From contig SSNP01000192.1 of NCBI GenBank assembly GCA_006937955.1, positions 62,001-126,000 on the forward strand: a stretch of 64,000 nucleotides of DNA, in the 5' to 3' direction. Of the stretch, positions 23,150-37,249 are shown one piece after another. The translations under genes were made by a program, and so were the position numbers. This DNA is from Pachypanchax playfairii. Taxonomy: Eukaryota > Chordata > Actinopteri > Cyprinodontiformes > Aplocheilidae. Under the pieces are notes generated by a model. The model was not told the DNA's origin, searched no databases, and saw only the letters and a list, made by a program, of their open reading frames with translations. The first letter of the stretch is position 1. Each line of letters opens with the position of its first letter.

Positions 23150-25034
23150 ATGGATTCACCTGTTAGCACGGCCCTGCAGGGCAGCACCAACTACACAGCT
23201 GACTTCTCTGGTTCGAGCATCATCAGCCCGCTGAGCACCTCCTCACCTGTAGAGCCAAGGTAATGCACCTCTTCTTCATGTGTTTCCTTCTTGTGTTGGT
23301 GTGTGTGTGTCTGCAGCTGCTGCACAAGTTATTAAACTAAATAATTCAACACCTCCCGGCTACACAGCCCTGAGCCACAGATACACCAAACGTCAGTCTG
23401 ATTAACATCCAATCCTGATTCAAGTGTCTCTTGTAAACACTAGCCTCAAACCAGACTTACAATCTAATTCAGAATGAATCTGACAGCTGATCTGATTCAC
23501 AGAGGGGGTGGAGCCAATCCCTGATCCAAATTCAAAGTGTTTGATCTGCATTATTATCCCTGTCTAACCACAGATCAGTGTCTTCAGCTGTTCCCATTTA
23601 ACACCGTGATATTTCCCACAATGCATAGCTTTAGATGAGTTTGGATGTCTGTTCGGTGTGTGAAGTAACTTCTCCATCTGTTTGGGGTGTGTCTACAGGG
23701 TTGTTTCCATAGTAACCAGCCTGGTGACTGCTGCCACTCAGGCCCCGGTGCGAACATTGGGAAACCTCTCAGCACTCAGAGAGCAAAGCGGCAGCGGCCT
23801 CGATGATGTCCATCAAACATCGACGGCGGCGGTTCTGAGCGTCGATGACAGTAACTCCGCCCTGCAGGGCCTCACGGTGGCGGCTCAGGCCCTGGTGCTG
23901 CTGTCCATCTTCCTCCTGTCTAGTCTTGGTAATTCAGCAGTGATCATTATCATCATCAAACACCGGCAGCTCAGAACGGTGACCAACGCCTTCATCATGT
24001 CGCTGTCGCTCTCAGACTTCCTGACTGCTGTTCTCTGTCTGCCCTTTTCCTTTGTCATGCTCTTCAGTAAGGACGGCACCTGGATGTTTGGAGATGCTTT
24101 CTGTGTAGCTAACGGCTTCTTCAACACCTGCTTTGGTATCATCTCCACCCTCACCATGACTCTGATCTCCTTTGACAGGTACTACGCCATCGTCAGGCAG
24201 CCTCAGGCTAAAATTGGGCGCGAGAAAGCCGGCCAGCTGTTGGTAGCTGTGTGGTTCATGGCGGTGGTTTTCTCTCTGCCGTGGTATCTGTTGGTACGAA
24301 CATCGACAGACGTCCATAAACGAGGTTTCTATCACTGTATGTACGTGTTTCATGCGGGCAGCTCTCGTGTGGGGACCACATACAGCGTCTGCCTCATTGT
24401 GGTTTGTTACCTGCTGCCGTTTTCCCTCATGTGTTTCTGCCATTACAACATCTGTAAGACTGTGCGTCTCTCGGAGATCCGAGTCCGACCGGTCACCACG
24501 TATGCATACTTGCTGCGATTCTACAGTGAAATGCGAACAGCCACCACCGTGCTGATTATGATCGTGTTCATCATCTGCTGCTGGGGGCCGTACTGTTTAA
24601 TGGGGTTAGTCGCCGCCATCGGGAACTACTCCTTCAACCCGGTCATGGACACGGTGGCCATCTGGCTGGCCTGGTCCAACGGAGCCATCAACCCTCTGAT
24701 CTATGTTCTGAGGAACCCAAACATCTCCATGCTACTGGGTCGCAGCAGAGAGGAGGGCTACAGGGCCAGAAACATTGCAGCATATCTCTCCAACCAGAAC
24801 CGGAACCGAGAAATCCGTCAGAACCAGGCAGAGAGGATCAGGGACCGTTACGTGAACCGAACCGGAGTGAACAACAGCCGTCTGTCGACTTCAAGTCCCG
24901 GGAAGACCGGCGGAGAGGTGGCCATGTGGGCCTGTAAGAACCCAGCTGTGTTCTTCTGTAGAGACGCTGGACATGAAACAACCCGACCGGCCGACGGCGA
25001 GCTGAAGATCAAGACAGCTGACACCAGTCTGTGA
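23150..25034 (+). CDS. gpr135: Orphan class A GPCR GPR135
   Basis: Two coding exons (23150-23259, 23699-25034) join as CCA AG|G GTT and give 481 residues; human GPR135 is 494. Seven helices start near residue 99 with QALVLLSIFLLSSLGN, as in the family. Seen: the IKHRQLRTVTNAF loop, a TM3 DRY motif (SFDRYYAIV), FCHYNICKTVRLS in loop 3, CCWGPY in TM6 and the TM7 motif NPLIY. The C-tail block NISMLLGR.REEGYR.RN and the terminal DTSL are diagnostic for GPR135. Glycosylation sequons NYT and NLS lie in the N-terminus. The start at 23150 (MDSPVST) is preferred for family alignment; an in-frame ATG at 23087 would add 21 residues. It is adjacent to jkamp and daam1, as in mammals. Confidence 0.93.
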
Positions 25035-25516
25035 GGCTCCGCCTAGTCTCATGTCACCTGCGTTTTCAGATCAGAGTCAAAAAGCAGAAGGTGTGTGAGC
25101 TGTTGATGTTCTGACTCTGATGTCTGAGCAGCTTTTATACGACAGATTCATTTCTAAATAATCTGTATGAAACACTGAATTTATTTACTCTTCTATCAGA
25201 TAATCTCACTGCTGGATGTAAAACACATCTGGTTGTTTATGTTTTCAGGTCCGTCCTCCATCTAGGTGTTTTTCATCCTCAGAAAACTGAAAGGAGCCTG
25301 TAAAGCTGGGATCAGATCTCTGAACTGTTCTGGAATCTGGAGTTAGGATTAACCTTGAGGTGGCAGGTAGATACACCTGGATCGAGCGTACCTACCTGCT
25401 TTAACGCCCCACCTTTCCCAAGTCTCAGATCTTTTACATATGATAACAGATCTACACATGGACTCTTATTACTGCCTCATCTCATCTTTTATTTTGTATC
25501 TTTTCATTCTGGTTCA

Positions 25517-25522
25517 AATAAA
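25517..25522 (+). promoter_or_regulatory. Polyadenylation signal of gpr135
   Basis: AATAAA lies 483 bp after the stop codon and about 90 bp before array C starts, so the array is probably outside the transcript. Confidence 0.6.
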
Positions 25523-25607
25523 ATTTTTCATTTTATCATCAACTACATCTTCTTGTTTGTGACGGACTAAAAAACTGAATTTGATCTGAAAATGAATCTC
25601 ATGTAGT

Positions 25608-28600
25608 AACAGAGACCAGACTGTCCAACCAGCCCGTCAGAGACCTGACTGTCCAACCAGCCCGTCAGAGACCAGACTGTCCAACCAGCCCGTCAGAGAC
25701 CAGACTGTCCAACCAGCCCGTCAGAGACCTGACTGTCCAACCAGCCCGTCAGAGACCCGCCTGTCCAAAGAGCCCGTCAGAGACCTGACTGTCCAAAGAG
25801 CCCATCAGAGACCAGACTGTCCAATCAGCCCGTCAGAGACCTGACTGTCCAACCAGCCTCTCAGAGACCAGACTGTCCAACCAGCCCCTCAGAGACCAGA
25901 CTGTCCAACCAGCCTCTCAGAGACCAGACTGTCCAACCAGCCCGTCAGAGACCAGACTGTCCAAAGAGCCCATCAGAGACCAGACTGTCCAATCAGCCAG
26001 TCAGAGACCAGACTGTCCAACCAGCCCGTCAGAGACCAGACTGTCCAACCAGCCTCTCAGAGACCAGACTGTCCAACCAGCCTCTCAGAGACCAGACTGT
26101 CCAACCAGCCCGTCAGAGACCTGACTGTCCAACCAGCCCGTCAGAGACCTGACTGTCCAACCAGCCCGTCAGAGACCTGACTGTCCAACCAGCCCGTCAG
26201 AGACCAGACTGTCCAACCAGCCCATCAGAGACCAGACTGTCCAACCAGCCTCTCAGAGACCAGACTGTCCAAAGAGCCCGTCAGAGACCTGACTGTCCAA
26301 AGAGCCCATCAGAGACCAGACTGTCCAATCAGCCAGTCAGAGACCAGACTGTCCAACCAGCCTCCCAGAGACCAGACTGTCCAACCAGCCTCTCAGAGAC
26401 CAGACTGTCCAACCAGCCTCTCAGAGACCTGACTGTCCAACCAGCCCGTCAGAGACCAGACTGTCCAACCAGCCCGTCAGAGACCTGACTGTCCAACCAG
26501 CCCGTCAGAGACCTGACTGTCCAACCAGCCCGTCAGAGACCAGACTGTCCAACCAGCCCGTCAGAGACCAGACTGTCCAACCAGCCCGTCAGAGACCAGA
26601 CTGTCCAACCAGCCCGTCAGAGACCCGACTGTCCAACCAGCCCGTCAGAGACCTGACTGTCCAACCAGCCCGTCAGAGACCTGACTGTCCAACCAGCCTC
26701 TCAGAGACCAGACTGTCCAATCAGCCTCTCAGAGACCAGACTGTCCAACCAGCCTGTCAGAGACCAGACTGTCCAACCAGCCTCTCAGAGACCAGACTGT
26801 CCAACCAGCCCGTCAGAGACCTGACTGTCCAACCAGCCTCTCAGAGACCAGACTGTCCAACCAGCCTCTCAGAGACCAGACTGTCCAACCAGCCCGTCAG
26901 AGACCAGACTGTCCAAAGAGCCCGTCAGAGACCTGACTGTCCAAAGAGCCCATCAGAGACCAGACTGTCCAATCAGCCAGTCAGAGACCAGACTGTCCAA
27001 CCAGCCTCTCAGAGACCAGACTGTCCAACCCGCCCCTCAGAGACCAGACTGTCCAACCAGCCCGTCAGAGACCTGACTGTCCAACCAGCCCGTCAGAGAC
27101 CTGACTGTCCAACCAGCCCGTCAGAGACCAGACTGTCCAACCAGCCCGTCAGAGACCAGACTGTCCAACGAGCCCATCAGAGACCAGACTGTCCAATCAG
27201 CCAGTCAGAGACCAGACTGTCCAACCAGCCCGTCAGAGACCAGACTGTCCAAACAGCCCGTCAGAGACCTGACTGTCCAACCAGCCTCTCAGAGACCAGA
27301 CTGTCCAACCAGCCCGTCAGAGACCAGACTGTCCAACCAGCCTCTCAGAGACCAGACTGTCCAACCAGCCTCTCAGAGACCAGACTGTCCAACCAGCCTC
27401 TCAGAGACCAGACTGTCCAACCAGCCCGTCAGAGACCAGACTGTCCAACCAGCCCGTCAGAGACCAGACTGTCCAACCAGCCCGTCAGAGACCAGACTGT
27501 CCAACCAGCCTCTCAGAGACCAGACTGTCCAACCAGCCCGTCAGAGACCTGACTGTCCAACCAGCCTCTCAGAGACCAGACTGTCCAACCAGCCCGTCAG
27601 AGACCTGACTGTCCAACCAGCCTCTCAGAGACCAGACTGTCCAACCAGCCTCTCAGAGACCAGACTGTCCAACCAGCCTCTCAGAGACCAGACTGTCCAA
27701 CCAGCCCGTCAGAGACCTGACTGTCCAACCAGCCTCTCAGAGACCAGACTGTCCAATCAGCCTCTCAGAGACCAGACTGTCCAACCAGCCACTCAGAGAC
27801 CAGACTGTCCAACCAGCCACTCAGAGACCTGACTGTCCAACCAGCCCGTCAGAGACCAGACTGTCCAAACAGCCCCTCAGAGACCAGACTGTCCAATCAG
27901 CCAGTCAGAGACCAGACTGTCCAACCAGCCTCTCAGAGACCAGACTGTCCAACCAGCCCCTCAGAGACCAGACTGTCCAACCAGCCTCTCAGAGACCAGA
28001 CTGTCCAACCAGCCTCTCAGAGACCAGACTGTCCAACCAGCCTCTCAGAGACCAGACTGTCCAACCAGCCCGTCAGAGACCAGACTGTCCAACCAGCCCG
28101 TCAGAGACCAGACTGTCCAACCAGCCCGTCAGAGACCAGACTGTCCAAAGAGCCCATCAGAGACCAGACTGTCCAATCAGCCAGTCAGAGACCAGACTGT
28201 CCAACCAGCCTCTCAGAGACCAGACTGTCCAACCAGCCCGTCAGAGACCAGACTGTCCAAAGAGCCCGTCAGAGACCTGACTGTCCAAAGAGCCCATCAG
28301 AGACCAGACTGTCCAATCAGCCCGTCAGAGACCAGACTGTCCAACCAGCCCGTCAGAGACCTGACTGTCCAACCAGCCTCTCAGAGACCCGACTGTCCAA
28401 CCAGCCCGTCAGAGACCAGACTGTCCAACCAGCCTCTCAGAGACCAGACTGTCCAATCAGCCAGTCAGAGACCAGACTGTCCAACCAGCCTCTCAGAGAC
28501 CAGACTGTCCAACCAGCCCGTCAGAGACCAGACTGTCCAACCAGCCCGTCAGAGACCAGACTGTCCAACCAGCCTCTCAGAGACCAGACTGTCCAACCAG

Positions 28601-31600
28601 CCCGTCAGAGACCAGACTGTCCAAAGAGCCCGTCAGAGACCTGACTGTCCAAAGAGCCCATCAGAGACCAGACTGTCCAATCAGCCAGTCAGAGACCAGA
28701 CTGTCCAACCAGCCTCTCAGAGACCAGACTGTCCAACCAGCCCGTCAGAGACCAGACTGTCCAACCAGCCTCTCAGAGACCAGACTGTCCAACCAGCCTC
28801 TCAGAGACCAGACTGTCCAACCAGCCCGTCAGAGACCTGACTGTCCAACCAGCCCGTCAGAGACCAGACTGTCCAACCAGCCCGTCAGAGACCAGACTGT
28901 CCAAAGAGCCCATCAGAGACCAGACTGTCCAATCAGCCAGTCAGAGACCAGACTGTCCAACCAGCCCGTCAGAGACCAGACTGTCCAACCAGCCCGTCAG
29001 AGACCTGACTGTCCAACCAGCCCGTCAGAGACCTGACTGTCCAACGAGCCCGTCAGAGACCAGACTGTCCAAAGAGCCCATCAGAGACCAGACTGTCCAA
29101 TCAGCCAGTCAGAGACCAGACTGTCCAACCAGCCTCTCAGAGACCTGACTGTCCAACCAGCCCGTCAGAGACCAGACTGTCCAACCAGCCCGTCAGAGAC
29201 CAGACTGTCCAATCAGCCAGTCAGAGACCAGACTGTCCAACCAGCCCGTCAGAGACCAGACTGTCCAACCAGCCCGTCAGAGACCAGACTGTCCAACCAG
29301 CCTCTCAGAGACCAGACTGTCCAACCAGCCCCTCAGAGACCAGACTGTCCAACCAGCCTCTCAGAGACCAGACTGTCCAACCAGCCTCTCAGAGACCAGA
29401 CTGTCCAACCAGCCCGTCAGAGACCAGACTGTCCAACCAGCCCGTCAGAGACCTGACTGTCCAACCAGCCCGTCAGAGACCAGACTGTCCAACCAGCCCG
29501 TCAGAGACCTGACTGTCCAACCAGCCCGTCAGAGACCACACTGTCCAACCAGCCCGTCAGAGACCAGACTGTCCAAAGAGCCCATCAGAGACCAGACTGT
29601 CCAATCAGCCCGTCAGAGACCAGACTGTCCAACCAGCCCGTCAGAGACCAGCCTGTCCAACCAGCCCGTCAGAGACCTGACTGTCCAACCAGCCCGTCAG
29701 AGACCTGACTGTCCAACCAGCCCGTCAGAGACCAGACTGTCCAACCAGCCCGTCAGAGACCTGACTGTCCAACCAGCCTCTCAGAGACCAGACTGTCCAA
29801 TCAGCCTGTCAGAGACCAGACTGTCCAACCAGCCCGTCAGAGACCAGACTGTCCAAAGAGCCCATCAGAGACCAGACTGTCCAATCAGCCAGTCAGAGAC
29901 CAGACTGTCCAACCAGCCTCTCAGAGACCAGACTGTCCAACCAGCCTCTCAGAGACCAGACTGTCCAACCAGCCCGTCAGAGACCAGACTGTCCAACCAG
30001 CCCGTCAGAGACCAGACTGTCCAACCAGCCCGTCAGAGACCAGACTGTCCAACCAGCCCGTCAGAGACCAGACTGTCCAACCAGCCCGTCAGAGACCAGA
30101 CTGTCCAAAGAGCCCATCAGAGACCAGACTGTCCAATCAGCCAGTCAGAGACCAGACTGTCCAACCAGCCTCTCAGAGACCTGACTGTCCAACCAGCCTG
30201 TCAGAGACCAGACTGTCCAACCAGCCCGTCAGAGACCTGACTGTCCAACCAGCCCGTCAGAGACCAGACTGTCCAACCAGCGCGTCAGAGACCAGACTGT
30301 CCAACCAGCCCGTCAGAGACCTGACTGTCCAACCAGCCTCTCAGAGACCAGACTGTCCAACCAGCCCGTCAGAGACCAGACTGTCCAACCAGCCCGTCAG
30401 AGACCAGACTGTCCAACCAGCCCGTCAGAGACCAGACTGTCCAACGAGCCCATCAGAGACCAGACTGTCCAACCAGCCAGTCAGAGACCAGACTGTCCAA
30501 CCAGCCCGTCAGAGACCAGACTGTCCAACCAGCCTCTCAGAGACCAGACTGTCCAACCAGCCCCTCAGAGACCAGACTGTCCAACCAGCCCGTCAGAGAC
30601 CTGACTGTCCAACCAGCCCGTCAGAGACCTGACTGTCCAACCAGCCCGTCAGAGACCAGACTGTCCAACCAGCCCGTCAGAGACCAGACTGTCCAACCAG
30701 CCCATCAGAGACCAGACTGTCCAACCAGCCTCTCAGAGACCAGACTGTCCAACCAGCCCGTCAGAGACCTGACTGTCCAACCAGCCTCTCAGAGACCAGA
30801 CTGTCCAACCAGCCCGTCAGCGACCAGACTGTCCAACCAGCCCGTCAGAGACCTGCCTGTCCAACCAGCCCGTCAGAGACCAGACTGTCCAACCAGCCCT
30901 CAGAGACCAGACTGTCCAACCAGCCTGTCAGAGACCAGACTGTCCAACCAGCCCGTCAGAGACCTGACTGTCCAATCAGCCCGTCAGAGACCAGACTGTC
31001 CAACCAGCCCGTCAGAGACCAGACTGTCCAAAGAGCCCGTCAGAGACCAGACTGTCCAACCAGCCCGTCAGAGACCAGACTGTCCAACCAGCCCGTCAGA
31101 GACCTGACTGTCCAACCAGCCCGTCAGAGACCAGACTGTCCAACCAGCCCGTCAGAGACCAGACTGTCCAACCAGCCTCTCAGAGACCAGACTGTCCAAC
31201 CAGCCCGTCAGAGACCAGACTGTCCAACCAGCCTCTCAGAGACCAGACTGTCCAACCAGCCCGTCAGAGACCTGACTGTCCAACCAGCCCGTCAGAGACC
31301 TGACTGTCCAACCAGCCCGTCAGAGACCAGACTGTCCAACCAGCCTCTCAGAGACCAGACTGTCCAACCAGCCCGTCAGAGACCTGACTGTCCAACCAGC
31401 CCGTCAGAGACCAGACTGTCCAACCAGCCCGTCAGAGACCTGACTGTCCAACCAGCCCGTCAGAGACCTGACTGTCCAACCAGCCCGTCAGAGACCAGAC
31501 TGTCCAACCAGCCCGTCCGAGACCAGACTGTCCAATCAGCCAGTCAGAGACCAGACTGTCCAACCAGCCTCTCAGAGACCAGACTGTCCAACCAGCCCGT

Positions 31601-34600
31601 CAGAGACCTGACTGTCCAACCAGCCTCTCAGAGACCAGACTGTCCAACCAGCCCGTCAGAGACCAGACTGTCCAAAGAGCCCATCAGAGACCAGACTGTC
31701 CAATCAGCCAGTCAGAGACCAGACTGTCCAACCAGCCCCTCAGAGACCAGACTGTCCAACCAGCCCGTCAGAGACCAGACTGTCCAACCAGCCCCTCAGA
31801 GACCAGACTGTCCAACCAGCCCGTCAGAGACCAGACTGTCCAACCAGCCCGTCAGAGACCAGACTGTCCAACCAGCCCGTCAGAGACCAGACTGTCCAAC
31901 CAGCCCGTCAGAGACCAGACTGTCCAACCATCCTCTCAGAGACCAGACTGTCCAACCAGCCCGTCAGAGACCTGACTGTCCAACCAGCCTGTCAGAGACC
32001 AGACTGTCCAACCAGCCCGTCAGAGACCAGACTGTCCAACCAGCCCGTCAGAGACCAGACTGTCCAAAGAGCCCATCAGAGACCAGACTGTCCAATCAGC
32101 CAGTCAGAGACCAGACTGTCCAACCAGCCGCTCAGAGACCAGACTGTCCAACCAGCCCGTCAGAGACCTGACTGTCCAACCAGCCTCTCAGAGACCAGAC
32201 TGTCCAACCAGCCCGTCAGAGACCAGACTGTCCAACCAGCCCGTCAGAGACCAGACTGTCCAACCAGCCTCTCAGAGACCAGACTGTCCAACCAGCCCGT
32301 CAGAGACCTGACTGTCCAACCAGCCTCTCAGAGACCAGACTGTACAACCAGCCCGTCAGAGACCAGACTGGCCAACCAGCCCGTCAGAGACCAGACTGTC
32401 CAACCAGCCCGTCAGAGACCAGACTGTCCAACCAGCCCATCAGAGACCAGACTGTCCAACCAGCCTCTCAGAGACCAGACTGTCCAAAGAGCCCGTCAGA
32501 GACCTGACTGTCCAAAGAGCCCATCAGAGACCAGACTGTCCAATCAGCCAGTCAGAGACCAGACTGTCCAACCAGCCTCTCAGAGACCTGACTGTCCAAC
32601 CAGCCCGTCAGAGACCAGACTGTCCAACCAGCCCGTCAGAGACCTGACTGTCCAACCAGCCCGTCAGAGACCTGACTGTCCAACCAGCCCGTCAGAGACC
32701 AGACTGTCCAACCAGCCCGTCAGAGACCAGACTGTCCAACCAGCCTCTCAGAGACCAGACTGTCCAACCAGCCTGTCAGAGACCTGACTGTCCAACCAGC
32801 CCGTCAGAGACCAGACTGTCCAAAGAGCCCATCAGAGACCAGACTGTCCAACAGCCAGTCAGAGACCAGACTGTCCAACCAGCCCGTCAGAGACCAGACT
32901 GTCCAACCAGCCCGTCAGAGACCTGACTGTCCAACCAGCCCGTCAGAGACCTGACTGTCCAACCAGCCCGTCAGAGACCAGACTGTCCAACCAGCCCGTC
33001 AGAGACCAGACTGTCCAACCAGCCCATCAGAGACCAGACTGTCCAATCAGCCAGTCAGAGACCAGACTGTCCAACCAGCCTCTCAGAGACCAGACTGTCC
33101 AACCAGCCCGTCAGAGACCAGACTGTCCAACCAGCCTCTCAGAGACCAGACTGTCCAACCAGCCCTCAGAGCCCAGACTGTCCAACCAGCCCGTCAGAGA
33201 CCTGACTGTCCAACCAGCCTGTCAGAGACCTGACTGTCCAACCAGCCTGTCAGAGACCAGACTGTCCAACCTGCCCGTCAGAGACCAGACTGTCCAAAGA
33301 GCCCATCAGAGACCAGACTGTCCAATCAGCCAGTCAGAGACCAGACTGTCCAACCAGCCTCTCAGAGACCTGACTGTCCAACCAGCCCGTCAGAGACCTG
33401 ACTGTCCAACCAGCCCGTCAGAGACCTGACTGTCCAACCAGCCCGTCAGAGACCTGACTGTCCAACCAGCCCGTCAGAGACCAGACTGTCCAACCAGCCT
33501 CTCAGAGACCAGACTGTCCAACCAGCCTCTCAGAGACCAGACTGTCCAACCAGCCCGTCAGAGACCAGACTGTCCAACCAGCCCGTCAGAGACCTGACTG
33601 TCCAACCAGCCCGTCAGAGACCTGACTGTCCAACCAGCCTCTCAGAGACCAGACTGTCCAACCAGCCCGTCAGAGACCTGACTGTCCAACCAGCCCGTCA
33701 GAGACCAGACTGTCCAACCAGCCCGTCAGAGACCAGACTGTCCAACCAGCCCGTCAGAGACCAGACTGTCCAACCAGCCTCTCAGAGACCAGACTGTCCA
33801 ACCAGCCCGTCAGAGACCAGACTGTCCAAAGAGCCCGTCAGAGACCTGACTGTCCAACCAGCCCGTCAGAGACCAGACTGTCCAACCAGCCCGTCAGAGA
33901 CCTGACTGTCCAACCAGCCCGTCAGAGACCAGACTGTCCAACCAGCCCGTCAGAGACCTGACTGTCCAACCAGCCCGTCAGAGACCAGACTGTCCAACCA
34001 GCCCGTCAGAGACCAGACTGTCCAACCAGCCCGTCAGAGACCAGACTGTCCAACCAGCCCGTCAGAGACCAGACTGTCCAACCAGCCCGTCAGAGACCTG
34101 ACTGTCCAACCAGCCCGTCAGAGACCAGACTGTCCAACCAGCCCATCAGAGACCAGACTGTCCAACCAGCCTCTCAGAGACCAGACTGTCCAAAGAGCCC
34201 GTCAGAGACCTGACTGTCCAAAGAGCCCATCAGAGACCAGACTGTCCAATCAGCCAGTCAGAGACCAGACTGTCCAACCAGCCCGTCAGAGACCAGACTG
34301 TCCAAAGAGCCCATCAGAGACCAGACTGTCCAATCAGCCAGTCAGAGACCAGACTGTCCAACCAGCCCGTCAGAGACCAGACTGTCCAACCAGCCCGTCA
34401 GAGACCAGACTGTCCAACCAGCCCGTCAGAGACCAGACTGTCCAAAGAGCCCATCAGAGACCAGACTGTCCAATCAGCCAGTCAGAGACCAGACTGTCCA
34501 ACCAGCCTCTCAGAGACCAGACTGTCCAACCAGCCCGTCAGAGACCAGACTGTCCAACCAGCCCGTCAGAGACCAGACTGTCCAACCAGCCCGTCAGAGA

Positions 34601-35849
34601 CCTGACTGTCCAACCAGCCCGTCAGAGACCAGACTGTCCAATCAGCCAGTCAGAGACCAGACTGTCCAACCAGCCTCTCAGAGACCAGACTGTCCAACCA
34701 GCCCGTCAGAGACCTGACTGTCCAACCAGCCCGTCAGAGACCAGACTGTCCAACCAGCCCGTCAGAGACCTGACTGTCCAACCAGCCCGTCAGAGACCTG
34801 ACTGTCCAACCAGCCCGTCAGAGACCAGACTGTCCAACCAGCCCGTCAGAGACCAGACTGTCCAAAGAGCCCATCAGAGACCAGACTGTCCAATCAGCCA
34901 GTCAGAGACCAGACTGTCCAACCAGCCACTCAGAGACCTGACTGTCCAACCAGCCCGTCAGAGACAAGACTGTCCAACCAGCCCGTCAGAGACCAGACTG
35001 TCCAAAGAGCCCATCAGAGACCAGACTGTCCAATCAGCCAGTCAGAGACCAGACTGTCCAACCAGCCCGTCAGAGACCAGACTGTCCAAAGAGCCCGTCA
35101 GAGACCTGACTGTCCAACCAGCCCGTCAGAGACCTGACTGTCCAACCAGCCCGTCAGAGAACAGACTGTCCAACGAGCCCATCAGAGACCAGACTGTCCA
35201 AACAGCCCGTCAGAGACCAGACTGTCCAACCAGCCCGTCAGAGACCAGACTGTCCAACCAGCCCGTCAGAGACCTGACTGTCCAACCAGCCCGTCAGAGA
35301 CCTGACTGTCCAACCAGCCCGTCAGAGACCAGACTGTCCAACCACCCGCCAGAGACCAGACTGTCCAACCAGACCGTCAGAGACCAGACTGTCCAATCAG
35401 CCAGTCAGAGACCAGACTGTCCAACCAGCCCGTCAGAGACCAGACTGTCCAAAGAGCCCATCAGAGACCAGACTGTCCAATCAGCCAGTCAGAGACCAGA
35501 CTGTCCAACCAGCCTCTCAGAGACCAGACTGTCCAACCAGCCCGTCAGAGACCTGACTGTCCAACCAGCCTCTCAGAGACCAGACTGTCCAACCAGCCTC
35601 TCAGAGACCAGACTGTCCAACCAGCCTCTCAGAGACCAGACTGTCCAACCAGCCCGTCAGAGACCTGACTGTCCAACCAGCCTCTCAGAGACCAGACTGT
35701 CCAATCAGCCAGTCAGAGACCAGACTGTCCAACCAGCCTCTCAGAGACCAGACTGTCCAACCAGCCTCTCAGAGACCAGACTGTCCAACCAGCCTCTCAG
35801 AGACCAGACTGTCCAACCAGCCTCTCAGAGACCAGACTGTCCAACCAGC
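25608..35849. repeat. Minisatellite array C, 28-bp unit, ~365 copies
   Basis: Units of 28 bp contain CTGTCCAACCAGCCCGTCAG then AGACC(A/T)GA. The variable part gives CCAACCAGCCCGTCAG, CCAACCAGCCTCTCAG, CCAAAGAGCCCATCAG and CCAATCAGCCAGTCAG, and CAGACTG alternates with TGACTG. Rare single-base losses occur (near 30897, 32850 and 33165). As 28 is not a multiple of three, long open frames are absent. It fills nearly all of the gpr135-daam1 interval and is the largest array in the window. Confidence 0.98.
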
Positions 35850-36308
35850 AGATGGTGCGTGTTGGAATGTCACCTGTCTCTTCATAACACATAAATATTC
35901 AGATAATCACAGACTTCTGGATTATTTATTATTTAAAACCTTCAGAAACACAAAGATTTCAGTTTGTTTTGAACTTTTCAGTCTTCATTAATAAACAACC
36001 TCATTCAGGTGAATCACCTGATCAGATAAATAATGACTGAACAGAACAAAGAACAATCAGTGATCATGTGACCACAACCTGCTGGTTTGTTCTGAAGAAC
36101 ACAGGTCCAGTTCTTCAGCTGATCTACAGGTAACTTCCTGAGAATCAGACATGGACGGTCTCACCCTGCCTCACCTCTATCCAGTGCACAGGTGAGGCTC
36201 AGCGTGATGCCCGCTGCAGGAATGTTGTTGTGTGTGTTTTAAACTCCACAGAGTAGCAATCCTGCTCAGTCTGCTGTACGTGTACACACGCGCGTGCATG
36301 CATGCACG

Positions 36309-36344
<36 letters not shown>

Positions 36345-37249
36345 GACAGACTCCGTCTGCTCGTCTGACATCAGATCTACACAGACTCACTGAGCGACGG
36401 GTGTAGGTTAGTTGGAGTTCTGCCAGTTTCTGTTAAACTGGACGAACGGCTGAAGCAGCTTTTCCACCTGAAGAATCAGGTGTGTCTGTTCACCTGTGCT
36501 GTTGAAGAAACAGAGTTTAACTGCAAGTTAAAACTTCTGGGATTTTCATTTAATTATTTTTGGGTTTTCTGAGTTACGTTTAGTGATTTATTTTTTCCTT
36601 TTGGCATTGATGATGATGATGATGATGGTGTGAAGACTTTGTCTCAGTCTGATGTCACCATGCTGGACTGGAGGTTTATGATTAAAGACAACAAACTAAA
36701 GATCTGACCAATCACAGCTGGAAAATGACTTCTCAACTCTTCATATAAGAGAGAATCATAAAGGTAAGAAACTCGGGACTCACGCGGTTTTTAATCAGAT
36801 ACTCTGAAATGTTTAAAGTTCAAAGAGTTAAAGATACATTTTCTGAAAAGAATGAAGTTTTACTGGATTCTGAAGCTGCAGACACAGAAGAAGATTGTTT
36901 CAGTCCTCATCACATTTATCTTAATCCAACATATCACACCTGACCTCGATATGCACACCTGTCTGTCGGTACCACAGGTGAGACAAATGTGTCTGTAGAC
37001 CGACAGAAACAGCTTCACCTGTGACAGACTGATTCTGCTCTGGTGTTTCAGTCTGAGGTCAGTGAACTCAGAGTTTCGACTTCGATCCCGAGTGTCCCTG
37101 AAACATTATTCAGTGTTTGTTTGAAGTGTGTGTGTGTTCACTGCAGCTGATTCAGTTATTTACACTGAAACATGTGAAATGATGAAAACACCATGTTTCA
37201 GGTGAATCTACCTGTGTTCCTTTCTGTCCAGTCAATATCTGCTGTAACC
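35850..37249. other. daam1 upstream region
   Basis: About 1.4 kb between array C and the daam1 start codon. It holds a (CA)n run near 36309-36345 and a short GATGAT run near 36609. A probable acceptor, TTTCTGTCCAG, lies at 37221-37231 just before the coding start, implying at least one upstream non-coding exon that I cannot place. Confidence 0.5.

Noticed and set aside
1139..35849. CRISPR-like appearance of regularly repeated 28- and 36-bp units
   Set aside because: Units are directly head-to-tail with no unique spacers, the flanks hold vertebrate genes, and no cas genes are present.
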